64,000 bases of DNA from contig NZ_OZ026465.1 in the NCBI RefSeq assembly GCF_964019845.1, positions 744,001 through 808,000 on the forward strand, in the 5' to 3' direction. The notes under the pieces were generated by a model. That model saw only the letters and a list, made by a program, of their open reading frames with translations. It had not been told where the DNA came from and searched no databases. Both the position numbers and the translations under genes were made by a program. This stretch comes from Spiroplasma endosymbiont of Labia minor (GTDB lineage Bacteria; Bacillota_I; Bacilli_A; Mycoplasmatales; Mycoplasmataceae). Position 1 is the first letter of the stretch; each line of letters opens with the position of its first letter. This document shows positions 1 to 10,320 of the stretch, one piece after another.

Positions 1-182
1 ATTTCCTCGGTATTCACTTCAGATGTAATTGTTTTATAAATGCCTATATTTTCAAAATCATTATCATCTATCATTGTGATAATTTTTTTGGCAATAACAT
101 TTGATAATTCATTTCTCATAGCAGGCGATAATTCATTTCTTTTATTTAAAAATTGTTTTCTAATAAATTGTTTATTTAACAT
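1..182 (-). CDS. 5-formyltetrahydrofolate cyclo-ligase, N-terminal 60 residues (runs off left edge)
   Basis: The start ATG is at 182, preceded by a near-perfect AAAGGAGG ribosome site. Only about 60 residues are visible. They show the basic N-terminal helix of the MTHFS/5-FCL family (IRKQFLNKRNELSP) followed by an 'IGIYKTI..EVNT' segment that matches the substrate strand of the family. The enzyme would convert 5-formyl-THF to 5,10-methenyl-THF with ATP in the cytosol. It lies 26 nt after sufB on the same strand and is probably the last gene of the suf transcript. The C-terminal part with the P-loop-like ATP site is outside the window, so the call rests on the N-terminus only. Confidence 0.7.
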   Translation of the reverse strand, partial: MLNKQFIRKQFLNKRNELSPAMRNELSNVIAKKIITMIDDNDFENIGIYKTITSEVNTEE

Positions 183-208
183 AAAAAACCTCCTTTAAAT
201 TAAATAAA

Positions 209-1624
209 TTAACCAACAGAGCCTTCCATATCCATTTTGATAAGTTGATTTAGCTCTATTGCATATTCTAGTGGTATTTCTTTTGTAAACGGTTGAATAA
301 AACCCATAACAATTATTTCTTGCGCTTGTTGTTGAGTCAAACCACGTGATTGCAAATAAAATAATTGTTCATCTGATATTTTTGAAACCGTAGCTTCATG
401 TTCAATTTGTGATTGGTTATTTAAAACAACATTTTTTGGAATTGTATCGGAATGAGATTGTCTATCTAAAATTAATGTATCACATTCAACTCTTGCTTTT
501 GAATCTATTGCATTTTCACCTATTTTAACAAAACCACGATAATTTGCTGTACCGCCTTGCAAGGTAATTGATTTTGAAACTATTTTTGATTTGGAATTTT
601 CACCAAGGTGAATCATTTTGGCACCAGCGTCTTGATAAACACCTTTTTTAGCTACAGCTATAGATATTGTATTTCCTTGACTATTTTTACCCTTTAAAAT
701 ACAAGATGGATATTTCATATTTATTTTTGAACCAATATTGCCATCAATTCATTCCATTAAACCATCATCATCAACTAATGCTCTTTTGGTTACTAAATTA
801 ATTACATTATCAGATCAATTTTGCACAGTCGTATAACGAACTTTACTTCTTTTACCCACAAAAATCTCAACAACTGCTGCATGCAAATTATTTTTTGAAT
901 AAACTGGTGCTGTACATCCCTCAATATAATGTAATTCTGCATCATCATCACAAATAATTAAAGTTCTTTCAAATTGACCAGCTTGTTGATAATTAATTCT
1001 GAAATAAGCTTGCAATGGTCGATCTAATTTTGTATTTTTTGGTACATATATAAACGTACCACCAGATCAAACTGCTGAATTTAGAGCAGCATATTTATTA
1101 TCATTATTAGAAACTAAAGTTGAAAAATATTTACTAAATAATTCAGGATATTTTTTTAGCGCTGTATCGCAATCTGTAAAAATAACGCCCTGATCTGTTA
1201 ATTCTTGCTTCATTTGTTCATAAATAGGTACTGAATCCCATTGTGCATTTACGCCAGACAAAAATTCTTTTTCCGCTTGTGGTAATCCTAATTTATTAAA
1301 AGTGTTTTTGATGTTTTCTGGGACATCATCTCATGAATTTGCAATTTTATTTGACGGCTCTGTATAGTAAAAAATATCTTGAAAATCTATGTCTGCCAAG
1401 TTTGGTCCAAATTTAGGCTGCGAAAAAGCTAAAAAATTAGCTAACGATTTTGTCCTAAACTTCTTCATTCATTCTGGCTCATTCTTATGTTTTGAAAGAA
1501 TGTCTACAACTTCTGAATTTAATCCTTTAGGAATAATTCAATTTGACATTTCGCCATCATTAAAACCATATTTGTACTCTGAAATTTTATTAATATCTTT
1601 TTCTTGTTTTAGTTTTTTTGCCAT
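209..1624 (-). CDS. sufB: SufB, Fe-S cluster assembly scaffold subunit
   Basis: A 471-aa protein, normal for SufB (about 465-495). The frame stays open only when TGA codons are read as Trp. SufB forms the SufBCD scaffold on which sulfide from SufS/SufU is assembled into [4Fe-4S] clusters. The C-terminal third carries the typical beta-helix signatures ([28 protein letters not shown]) and the 'MGFIQPF' motif shared with SufD. The ATG at 1624 follows GGAG at about 9 nt. The gene lies 24 nt downstream of sufU in the order C-D-S-U-B, so it should be co-transcribed from the promoter upstream of sufC. Confidence 0.95.
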
Positions 1625-1648
1625 AAATATACTCCAGACTTAAAAAAA

Positions 1649-2086
1649 TTAATTAAAGGTTTTTAATATATTTTTTATACCATTGACAGCTAGCAATGCA
1701 CAATTAATTCTGTTTGCTTGCTTGTATATAGCATTAAAAGCAATTAATTCATCTAAAATTTCTTCATTTACAGTACTATTGTTTGTAATCAAATTATAAT
1801 AATTTTCTAAAATGTGTAATGCCTCTAAAATCGATTTGTCTTTTAATTGATCCATTAAAATATCACAACTTGAAGTTGCAACAGCACACGCAGTACCTTC
1901 AAATCTAATTAATTTAATTTTGTTTTCATTTGCATTTATTTGAATAGTGATTTCATCTGCACATGTTGTTGATTTTTGAATTTCTATTTTTGAATTATCA
2001 TCATCTATTAACCCTTTATTATTTGGATTTGTGTAATGATCCATAATTATTTGCCTAAGATATGGTTTATTATCTTTATCTATCAT
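1649..2086 (-). CDS. sufU: SufU-type sulfurtransferase/scaffold
   Basis: About 145 aa, the normal SufU length. Zinc/sulfur-acceptor ligands are visible as Cys42, Asp44 (TCADE), Cys67 (GTAC) and Cys129 (RINC), the same spacing as in Gram-positive SufU. It receives persulfide sulfur from SufS Cys364 and passes it to SufB. A TTG three bases upstream could also be the start; I chose ATG 2086, behind a GGAGGGG site. It lies between sufS and sufB in the operon. The usual 'CGD' around the first Cys is 'CAD' here, a conservative difference. Confidence 0.92.
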   Translation of the reverse strand: MIDKDNKPYLRQIIMDHYTNPNNKGLIDDDNSKIEIQKSTTCADEITIQINANENKIKLIRFEGTACAVATSSCDILMDQLKDKSILEALHILENYYNLITNNSTVNEEILDELIAFNAIYKQANRINCALLAVNGIKNILKTFN

Positions 2087-2116
2087 CAAAATATTTTCCC
2101 CTCCATTAAATTGATT

Positions 2117-3349
2117 TTAAACTAAAATACTATTTATAAAATTTTCACAATTTTCTAATGCCTCTTTCAAAATATCTATTTCTGCTTTTGAATTATAAAC
2201 ACCAAAAGATACTCTTATTGTTGATTCAATTTTAATTAATTGTGACAGCATTTTTGCACAATGTTTACCAGTTCTAACACAAATTTTGTAATCATTTCAC
2301 AAATATATTCCTATATCTTGTGAATTTATTCCTTCAACATAAAAATCTATAATTGGTGAATCTAATTCTAAATTTAAAAATTTAATTTTTTTATTATTTA
2401 AATTTTTAAATAATAAACGCGCATATTGTTTTAATTCTAATTCATGTTGTTTTATTTTATTAATACCAATGTTATTGACAAAATTAATAGCCTCTCCAAA
2501 ACCTATTATTGATGGTATATTAGGTGTGCCAGCTTCCAATTTAAATGGTAAATCTAAAAAATTATTTTCCCATAAGTTGTTTTTTTCAACATAGCCATAT
2601 ATTGAACCTCCACCAACTTTTAATGGTTTTAATATTTTAAGTAATTGGGATTTACCTCACAAAATGCCACAACCAAATGGTCCATAAAATTTATGTGCGC
2701 TAAATGATAGAAAATCTATATCATAACTTTGAACATCAATTTGTTCATGTGCGATAGATTGAGCTGCATCTACTGAAATAATTATGTTTTTATTTATCTT
2801 TTTTACAATTGTTGAAATTAATTTTATATCATTTGTAGCACCCAAAACGTTTGACATATGATTAAAAACAATAATTTTTGTTTTAGATGTAATAATTTTT
2901 GATAAATCTTCAATAATAATTTGTCCATAATTATTTATTGGAGCAAAAACTAATTTCGCTTGTTTTTGGGCTGCAATTGTTACTCAAGGCGCAAAATTAG
3001 ATGAATGTTCCACGTTGGTAATAATTATTTCATCATCTATATCTATCAAATGCATTAGCCCGAACGCTACTTGATTTAAAGAATAGGTTGTACCTTCTGT
3101 AAAAATAATTTCATTTTCACTATTTGCATTTAATAAATTAGCCGCTTGTTTTCTAACATTCAATATTTTTTGACTAGCTAAGCTAGCATTACCATAATCT
3201 TGTGAATGAGGATTAGCAGAATTATTAGAATAAAAATCGTTCATTGATTTAATTACTGTCATTGGTTTTAATGCAGTTGCTGCTGTATCAAGATATATTA
3301 CATCTTTATTATTTTCAAAGAAAGGAAATTGTTTTTTAATTAAATCCAT
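2117..3349 (-). CDS. sufS: SufS cysteine desulfurase (PLP)
   Basis: A 410-aa class V aminotransferase fold. PLP Lys is in SAHKFYGP at about residue 220, behind the DAAQS..H strand. The catalytic Cys falls at residue 364 in 'RTGKHCAKML', the numbering seen in other SufS enzymes. It removes sulfur from cysteine and hands it to SufU (gene 31 nt downstream). The N-terminus 'FPFFENNKDVIYLDTAATALKP' region is typical, split here only for description. Open only with UGA=Trp (for example the Trp after 'IGIYL'). The ribosome site is weak and the gene follows sufD after 9 nt, suggesting translational coupling. Confidence 0.95.
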
Positions 3350-3358
3350 ACAAAAACA

Positions 3359-4069
3359 CTACACTCTTTCTAATTTCGTCATTATATTTTCTTGTACATT
3401 ATAATTATTAAACTCATCTATTATTGGTTTAAAAAAACCGTTAATAATTAAATTTTTTGCGTTATCATACGATAAACCTCTTGATTGTAAATAAAATATC
3501 TGTTCTCTATCTAGCATACCAATTGCATTTGCATGACTTGCCATAATTTCATTTTCATCAATTATTAAAATAGGATCAGATGATGCTTTTGAAGTTTTAT
3601 CCAAAATGGTTAATCTTATTTCTTGGTGTGTTTCTGAATCAATAGAACCTTCTTTTATTTCTGATTTACAAATCACGTTTATAGATGATTCATCTTTTGC
3701 AACTCCATAAATATGTAAATCTGAAATTGTCTGTTTTTTATCATGATATGCATGAATTTTAAAATTTTTTGAAAATTTTTGTTCAGTTAAAGAAGCCATA
3801 TATAAATAAATTTTTGCAGATTCATTTAGAAAGTTAAATTTAATATTACAATTTAAATTTAATGAAGAAATATCTGCAATAAATAATTTAGTAAATTTAT
3901 TATTTACCGTAAAATCTAAATCATATTTTTCTTTGGATTTGTCATTAATTAAAACCAAATATTTTTCTTGATCAATCAATGAAATTTCTAGTTTTGAATT
4001 ATGTTTTAAAATTGTGACATTGTGATTATTAATTAATTTATCCATTTGTAATTCACTCATAACCTTCAT
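3359..4069 (-). CDS. sufD: SufD, short form, Fe-S assembly scaffold subunit
   Basis: A 236-aa SufB/SufD-family protein. The C-terminal core is recognisable: '[17 protein letters not shown]' and 'INGFFKP' mirror the SufB C-terminus. It is only about half the length of a typical SufD (about 420 aa); the N-terminal helical domain is missing. It would pair with SufB and SufC in the scaffold complex. The start lies inside sufC (overlap up to 32 nt); ATG 4069 and ATG 4060 are both possible and neither has a clear ribosome site, so translation is probably coupled to sufC. Confidence 0.85.
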   Translation of the reverse strand: MKVMSELQMDKLINNHNVTILKHNSKLEISLIDQEKYLVLINDKSKEKYDLDFTVNNKFTKLFIADISSLNLNCNIKFNFLNESAKIYLYMASLTEQKFSKNFKIHAYHDKKQTISDLHIYGVAKDESSINVICKSEIKEGSIDSETHQEIRLTILDKTSKASSDPILIIDENEIMASHANAIGMLDREQIFYLQSRGLSYDNAKNLIINGFFKPIIDEFNNYNVQENIMTKLERV

Positions 4070-4778
4070 TATTAATTTTAGTAACTAATTCTGGTCCACC
4101 AGATTTAACTATTTTACCTTTAATCAAAACATGCGTATGAGTAGGTTTAACATAATTAAAAAATCGATCATAATGTGATACCAAAATCATTCCTCTTTGT
4201 TCATTTTGCATTTTATTAATATTTGTCGATGTAATTTTTAAAGCGTCAACATCTAAACCAGAATCAATTTCATCTATTAGTGCAAATTTCGGTTGCAATA
4301 ATTTTAATTGCAGAATTTCATTTTTTTTCTTTTCGCCGCCAGAGAAGCCATCATTAACATTTCTTTTTAAAATTGATGAATCAAAATTTAATTCTTTAGC
4401 TGAATCTTTTACTTTTGCAAAAATTTCATTTAATTTTAATTTAGTTTTAGAATGAGCATCAACAACATATCTTAAAAATTCAAAATTTGATACTCCTTGA
4501 ATTATTTGTGGATTTTGCAATGCCAAAAAAATACCCGCTCTTGATCTTTCATCAACACTCATTTCGATAATATTTTGTCCATCTAGTAAAATTTTGCCCT
4601 TATTTATTGTGTATTTTGGATGACCCATAATTGTCATTAACAATGTTGATTTTCCATTACCATTCGGTCCCATTAAAGCATGTGTTTCACCACTATTCAC
4701 TGTCAAAGAAATTCCATTTAAAATTTGTTGATCATCAATTGAAACAAACAAATCTATTATTTCTAATTTATGTGCCAT
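4038..4778 (-). CDS. sufC: SufC, ATPase of the Suf Fe-S assembly complex
   Basis: A 246-aa soluble ABC ATPase with Walker A GPNGNGKST, a signature FSGGEKKKNEI (the acidic/basic variant typical of SufC), and Walker B ALIDEIDSGLD. It powers the conformational cycle of SufBD and is not a transporter. ATG 4778 follows AGAGG at about 8 nt. A codon read as Trp near the end ('GYEW') extends the protein to a TAA at 4038, overlapping sufD. First gene of the suf operon, with an upstream region shared divergently with the lipoprotein gene at 4945. Confidence 0.95.
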
Positions 4779-4902
4779 TATTATCAACCTCTTCTAAGAT
4801 TTATTATATGTCAAAAATTAGTGCTATCTATAAATAAATATAAATGTACAATATTAAATTCAAATTTTTTTAGTTTTATATCTTTTTTATTTCTTTTACT
4901 AG

Positions 4903-4938
4903 TATAATAAATGAGTTAAAGTACTAATTTTAAGGAGT
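4903..4938 (+). promoter_or_regulatory. Promoter -10 and ribosome site of the lipoprotein pair
   Basis: A TATAAT hexamer at 4903-4908 lies 37 nt before the ATG at 4945, and an AAGGAGTG ribosome site begins at 4932. The -35 region is only T-rich and not convincing. The divergent sufC gene starts at 4778, so the 4779-4944 interval must hold promoters for both directions. Confidence 0.55.
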
Positions 4939-4944
4939 GTTTAT

Positions 4945-7113
4945 ATGAAAAAATTGTTAAGTGTACTAGCTGCTTTTACTTTAGGATCATCAGCTACTAG
5001 TGTTGTAGCTTGTGGAACTAGTTATGATAAACATGCAGATGATGGTTCTTCAATTTTGGCAAATGTCACTATAGATGGTTCAACTGTGTCAATAACATCA
5101 ACAGATGCATTAAAAGAAATGATTAATAGTTCGGGGCCAGAAAACAGAAATAAACTAATGTTGCAATTTTTAAAATTAATGGCAGCTAGTTTTCTCTTAA
5201 ATATAGATAATGAAAATGTGCCAGAAGAAAACGGATATATTAATTCAAATTGAAAACAAAATCTAAAAGACGATTTAGATCAATTAAAATCTGACATTGA
5301 TTATGAAATTCAAAATGAAAAAGACCAATACAAAGAAGATAATGGTAAAAAATGAAGCGATAAATGATATGAAATGTTAAAAAATAAATATCCAGGAATA
5401 GATGACCATAACACTTTGGATAGAAAATACTGACAAGAAAAATTTATTGACGGAACAGATAACAATTCACTACAAGTTTTACAAAATAATTTATTGTCTC
5501 GTTATCAACAAAACATTACTTGAAGAACTATTGCGCAAATTCAAGCATCTGAATTAACTGCAATGAAAAATAGTTACAAAGATAATGAAACATTTGATAA
5601 ATTTGTTGAAACAAGTAAGGAAAAAGCATTAACTTTGCTAAATTCTGCAAGAATTAAAGCAGACGATACAATTAAAACAGATGTAACATCAGCTGATTTA
5701 CAAACAACATTTGGAACAGATGTAAATCTTTGATCAAGCAAAATTATCAATGATGCTCCTCAAGATGTTACTCAATATTCAAAAGGTTCAAATGCAACAG
5801 GAATGATTTCAAATTCACAAAGATTTTTCTTAAATCATTATTTTGAAAACGAAAAACCATTATCTGTTTCGACTATTAAATTTGCTTTTTCAGATGGTGG
5901 TAAATGAACCGATGGAATTGGTGCTGGAGATTTTACAGCAAATAATACAAATCCTGCAATTGCAAATGATATTGTTAGTGTAATGAAAACTGTATCTAAT
6001 GGTGATGCTGGTTTAAAAGCCTGAGATCAAATGTTATCGGCTGGTTCTACTACTGCATTTACAGAAAACGGCAACGGTACTGTTGCTGCAAATTCTACTT
6101 TATTAACACTTGATGATACTTCAACATACGATGATTTAACACGCGCAACCGTTTATGCTTACATAAATAATGCAGCAACAGGACAGACGTTGACAAATAT
6201 TAATTCAATTGATGAAGTTGTAAATCCAATTAATCGCTCTACAAATACTAATATGTTTGGAGTTGTTAATGACAATGGAATTATTGCTTTTATTAATGAT
6301 TCTGGTTTGAATTTAGTAAGAATTGATAATTATGCACAAATAGCTGCAAAAAATACTACAGATTTAACAGCAAATAAAGATAACTCAATTTCAAAAGAAA
6401 TGTCTGAATTAAATATGTTTAATAATTTTAAAAATTTATCAGACACAGAAAAAGTCGCAGTTATGCAAGGTAGTGGTATATCAGATGATGGTTCTGTAAC
6501 TTATAGTGGTTTAAATTCACAATTTACTGACAATTCATATTTAAAATTTTTAGTAAATAATTCAATTGTTTCATCTTTATCAGAATCTATTGAAAAATTT
6601 GATGTTATAAAATCATTGAATTCTTATATTTCGGTAGCTGAACCATCAACAGAAACTGGTGTTTATGTTTGATGAACAGCTTATTATGATTATTTTAAAC
6701 AAATAATGAATATCACTAACGATAAAGATTTTGTAGAAACTTTTTTGAAATTTAATGATATGCCTAGTGATTTGGGTAATGGTGAAAATTGATCACTTGA
6801 AGATTGATTTATCAATCATGTGGTTTCAGCATCAGCTGCTGTAAAATCAAACCCAGGACAAACTTTTGTTGAAAAATATAACTCTTATGTGGAAGATACA
6901 AATAATTTTGAACCAGGAAAACCAAACGGTTTAGTTGATATTAGTGACATGTCACCAATTTTAGAGCCTGGTGATTTTGCAAACACAGAAACTGGTGGAA
7001 ATACAAAATCATCAATAAATTCAATTTGAGAATTTATTGATGCAAAAAGCTTAACTAAATTAGAAATATTTAATATTTCATTTAATGTTGATTTAATTGG
7101 AGGTAAATTATAA
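4945..7113 (+). CDS. Large surface lipoprotein A
   Basis: A 722-aa protein (UGA=Trp) with a mollicute lipoprotein signal: MKKLLS, hydrophobic core, lipobox VVAC with Cys23 as lipid attachment site. The rest is hydrophilic, rich in Asn, Asp, Ser and Thr, with no further membrane segment, so it should sit on the outer face of the cell membrane. No domain is recognised. The stop overlaps the start of the next lipoprotein gene (TAATG at 7111-7115), so the pair is translationally coupled. The mature regions share motif style (for example a 'TGxxxNSQRFFLNHYF' stretch and short 'WxxML' segments) but no clear alignment was made. Confidence 0.85.
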
Positions 7114-8759
7114 TGCGCAAATTATTGACATTATTATCATCATTTTCTTTAACAGTTACAGGTGCATCAACAGTTGTTGCCTGCTCTAGTCCAACAAGAA
7201 TTAGTAACGCAGATTTAAATCCTGATTATATCGAAAAATTGATAGCTCAAATAATTGGTGGAAGTGGTAATTTAGCCAATTTTGGAGTTTCATTACAAGA
7301 TATTTTTTCTGAAGGAGATTTAACCAATATTGCTGTCAAATTAATTAACACTGCAATTGGACAAAATAACTACAAAAATAACATTAAATATCAAGAAAAT
7401 CAATTAGGAATCGAAAATCCCAATAAAGATTATGTTCAAATGTTTAATGAACTAGGAAATCAAGTTGCAGCAAATAAATTTTATTCAACTTATACTAATT
7501 CACTAAATAAAAAAGCTCCATTGGATTATTCTATTCGTAAACAAGGATATTCTTTAGGAGCAAATGAAAACCTTTTTGTAGATGACAAAGGTGAAACTGC
7601 TTTTAACGGAACAGCAATAACTACTTTTGGTGGCAAAAAATGACAAGCTTTATTTGAAGATACAGCAAATCCGTATGTACAAAATATTCCAGAAGGAAAA
7701 AATTTAACTGTAAATAATTTTGCAGTAACAAGCGATGGAACTAAAACTTTATATACAAAAAATAGTGATGGAAAAGTTGTTGAATTAAATAATCTTTCAG
7801 GAAAAGAAGCACTTCAATGAAGATTCCAGGATTATTTTATAAATAGTGTTAAATCTGAAACAATAGAAAATTTATTGACAATGACTTATGAAATTGGTCA
7901 AATGTATAATTTCAGAAGTGATGCTGCAGGTACTATTGAAGCATATTTAAACAAATATTCTCCTGTTGCATCATTAATGCAAACATGAACTTCAAATGCC
8001 GTTGAATGAACAACTAATGCAAAAATGGTTTGACAATATTATATTTCAGTTGACGATGCAACAAAAATGAATTGAACTGAAATAACAACAACTGGCGTTT
8101 TAAAAGATTTAATAGCAACAAATACTGGACAATTCAAAAATAACCAAGTTTCTATTAATGATGTTACAAAAGCAATCAGTGATGATTTACCTTCAATTAC
8201 CACTACAATTAATTCAGGTAACGATCCTTATTTTGGTATAGGTGGTTTCAAGGGATTTATCGCAACAAAAGATAACAGCATTTTTGGTGATAATTCTTTA
8301 GATGATTCAATTGATTCAACATTAAAAACTAAAATAGCAAGTCAAGTTAATCCAGGTGTAATTATGGGTGGTATAAATACGCCCTATTTCCAAGGTAGAA
8401 ATACAAAAGAAAGAGTAATAACTGTTGTGCTGCCCATTTATATGGTAGATGTTTTAACAAGTTTTGAATTAGAAGAAAATCACACAATAAAACTTGGACC
8501 AAATGCAAGTAATCCAAGCCAATACTCAGACATTTGAAATCAAAATCAAAATCAAATTAAACATTCAAAAGATATTGAAAATTTAGATTTGGAATCAAGA
8601 ACTTCTTTATTAGCACAACTTCAATACATTGTTTCTCAAGATTCTACTATTTCAGATGATGCTAAAACTGTCCTTTATTCATATTATTTAAATGAAGAAG
8701 ACATTTATTTACAAGGTCTTTATGATCAAATAGGAAAATATATAAAATCAGATAATTAA
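7113..8759 (+). CDS. Surface lipoprotein B
   Basis: A 548-aa protein with signal MRKLLTLLSS, hydrophobic core and lipobox VVAC; Cys24 would be acylated. The mature part is hydrophilic, contains many UGA-coded Trp, and shows no recognised domain. It follows lipoprotein A with a 1-nt overlap and a GGAGG ribosome site inside the upstream gene, and is closed by a strong hairpin terminator at 8761-8793. Tandem paralogous lipoproteins like this are usual in mollicutes as surface antigens or adhesion proteins; the function here is unknown. Confidence 0.85.
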
Positions 8760-8760
8760 T

Positions 8761-8793
8761 AAAAAAGTATTAGTTAATTACTAATACTTTTTT
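8761..8793 (+). terminator. Rho-independent terminator of the lipoprotein pair
   Basis: A 14-bp perfect stem (AAAAAAGTATTAGT with its complement) and a 5-nt loop ends in a T run, starting 2 nt after the stop of lipoprotein B. Confidence 0.85.
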
Positions 8794-8801
8794 ATTTATA
8801 A

Positions 8802-8807
8802 TATAAT
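8802..8807 (+). promoter_or_regulatory. -10 element of the HIT gene
   Basis: TATAAT lies 33 nt before the ATG at 8840, directly after the preceding terminator, so the HIT gene is its own transcription unit. No good -35 is seen. Confidence 0.45.
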
Positions 8808-8839
8808 TATTATGTAAGAATTTTGAAAGGAATTAGACT

Positions 8840-9262
8840 ATGCCTAATAAAGAAGATTGCATATTTTGCAAAATTGTTAAGGGAGATATTGGTTCAAGAA
8901 AAATATATGAAGATGAAAAAACATTGGCCTTTTTAGATGTAATGCCCAATGCTGATGGTCACACATTAGTTATACCAAAAAAACATTTTGAAAATTTAAC
9001 AGATTGTGATAACGACTATTTGCAAGCAGTTATAAACACAAAAAAAATTGTGGCTAAAATGTTATTAACTAAATTAAAACCAAGTGGAATTAATTATGTT
9101 TCAAATCAAGGTTCAATTGCCTATCAAGTTGTCTTTCATTATCATGAACATATAATTCCAAAATATGTAGAAAATGAAGGATATATTTTAAGTAAAGTTG
9201 TTGATAAAACAAAGTGAACAAATGATAATTTTGATAATGTATTAAATAAGATAATTAAATAA
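8840..9262 (+). CDS. HIT-family nucleotide phosphohydrolase (HinT-like)
   Basis: A 140-aa protein. The histidine triad is seen as His100, His102, His104 followed by IIP; Cys7 and Cys10 (CIFC) match the zinc site of bacterial HIT proteins. Such enzymes hydrolyse adenosine 5'-phosphoramidates or related nucleotide conjugates. The residue pair before the triad, usually Gly-Gln, is Tyr-Gln here. Ribosome site GAAAGG. Single-gene unit between two terminators, convergent with the exoribonuclease gene. Confidence 0.9.
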
Positions 9263-9299
9263 AAAATGATACTAACCATTCTTGGTAGTATCATTTTTT
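9261..9299. terminator. Bidirectional terminator between HIT and exoribonuclease genes
   Basis: A long stem with one bulged A (AAAAAATGATACTAACC against GGTAGTATCATTTTTT) has U-runs on both strands. It lies between convergent genes and includes the stop codon of the minus-strand gene (TAG, 9272-9274). Confidence 0.8.
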
Positions 9300-10276
9300 A
9301 AATGTTTATAAAACATCTTACCATCTTCTGTCATTAATCTAGAAGTTCATGTATTTAATTCAACTTTTTTTAATTCATCATTTATTTTATAAATTCTAGA
9401 ATCTAAATTGTCTAATGTAGATACTATTACAGCTTCTATTAAATTCGGTTCGACTGGTGAACCGAAATCTTTTTTACCGTGACTTGATAAAATAACATGT
9501 TGCAATAAAACAAAATCAGGATTTATATTTTTTTCATCATCTAAATAATATAATTTCCTATTTTTTGCAACACTAATAATCATTGCATTTCCAATTGAAA
9601 TATGACCTAGTAATTTTCCTTCGAGTGAATAATCTGATCCATTTACAGAAGTTATTTCAAATATTTTACCTATATCATGTAAAAAAGCGCCAATTTGAAC
9701 CAATTCCCAATCTATTTCAGCATATTTATAAACAGAAATTAATCCTCTTGCAGCTTCAACTAAAGATGTTGAATGTCACAATAAACCCGAAATAACATTA
9801 TGATGAATTGAAATTGCAGCAGGAAATTTTGTAAGAATTTTCTTATATTTTTCTATTACCCCAAGAACAACACCTTTATATGTTTTATTTTTAAAAGTAG
9901 CAAACAATTCTTGCATTTTTTTAATAACTTTATCAGAATTTATTGGTGCTGATATTGCAAAATCTGCAATTGAAATGTCCTTTTCTTTTAATTCATCCGC
10001 TGAAAAAATTTTGAAATTTTCAATTTTCAATTGAATTTGATTGTGATATATATTTACAATACATGTAAATTCACCAATTAAGTCCGGAATTAATTCTTGT
10101 TTATTTTCCTCTGATGCACTTCATAATCTCGCCTCAACTCTTCCTGTTGAGTCAATCAAATGAAGAATTAAATAATTTAAGCCATTAGAACCCACATTTG
10201 AAATTGCTCTTTCAATTCTTGCGATTATTTTTATTTGTGCACCTTTTTGTTTATCGTTAATGTTTAAAATTTGCAT
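9272..10276 (-). CDS. yhaM: YhaM-type 3'-5' exoribonuclease (OB fold + HD domain)
   Basis: A 334-aa protein (B. subtilis YhaM is about 314). The N-terminal third has an OB-fold pattern (MQILNINDKQKGAQIK..IARIE). The HD phosphohydrolase domain follows, with 'SIHHNVISGLLWHS' near residue 158 and the metal-binding HD of 'LHDIGK' at 200-201. It degrades single-stranded RNA from the 3' end in the cytosol. The last codons run into the bidirectional terminator, adding about 9 residues. It lies 44 nt downstream of the E2-like gene. Confidence 0.85.
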
Positions 10277-10320
10277 TTTTCTATATCATCCGTCCTATTT
10301 ATTATATTTTTTAATTATTT

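Noticed and set aside
7100-7120. The two lipoproteins as one frameshifted gene
   Set aside because: Each has its own signal peptide, lipobox and ribosome site; the TAATG overlap is a coupling junction.
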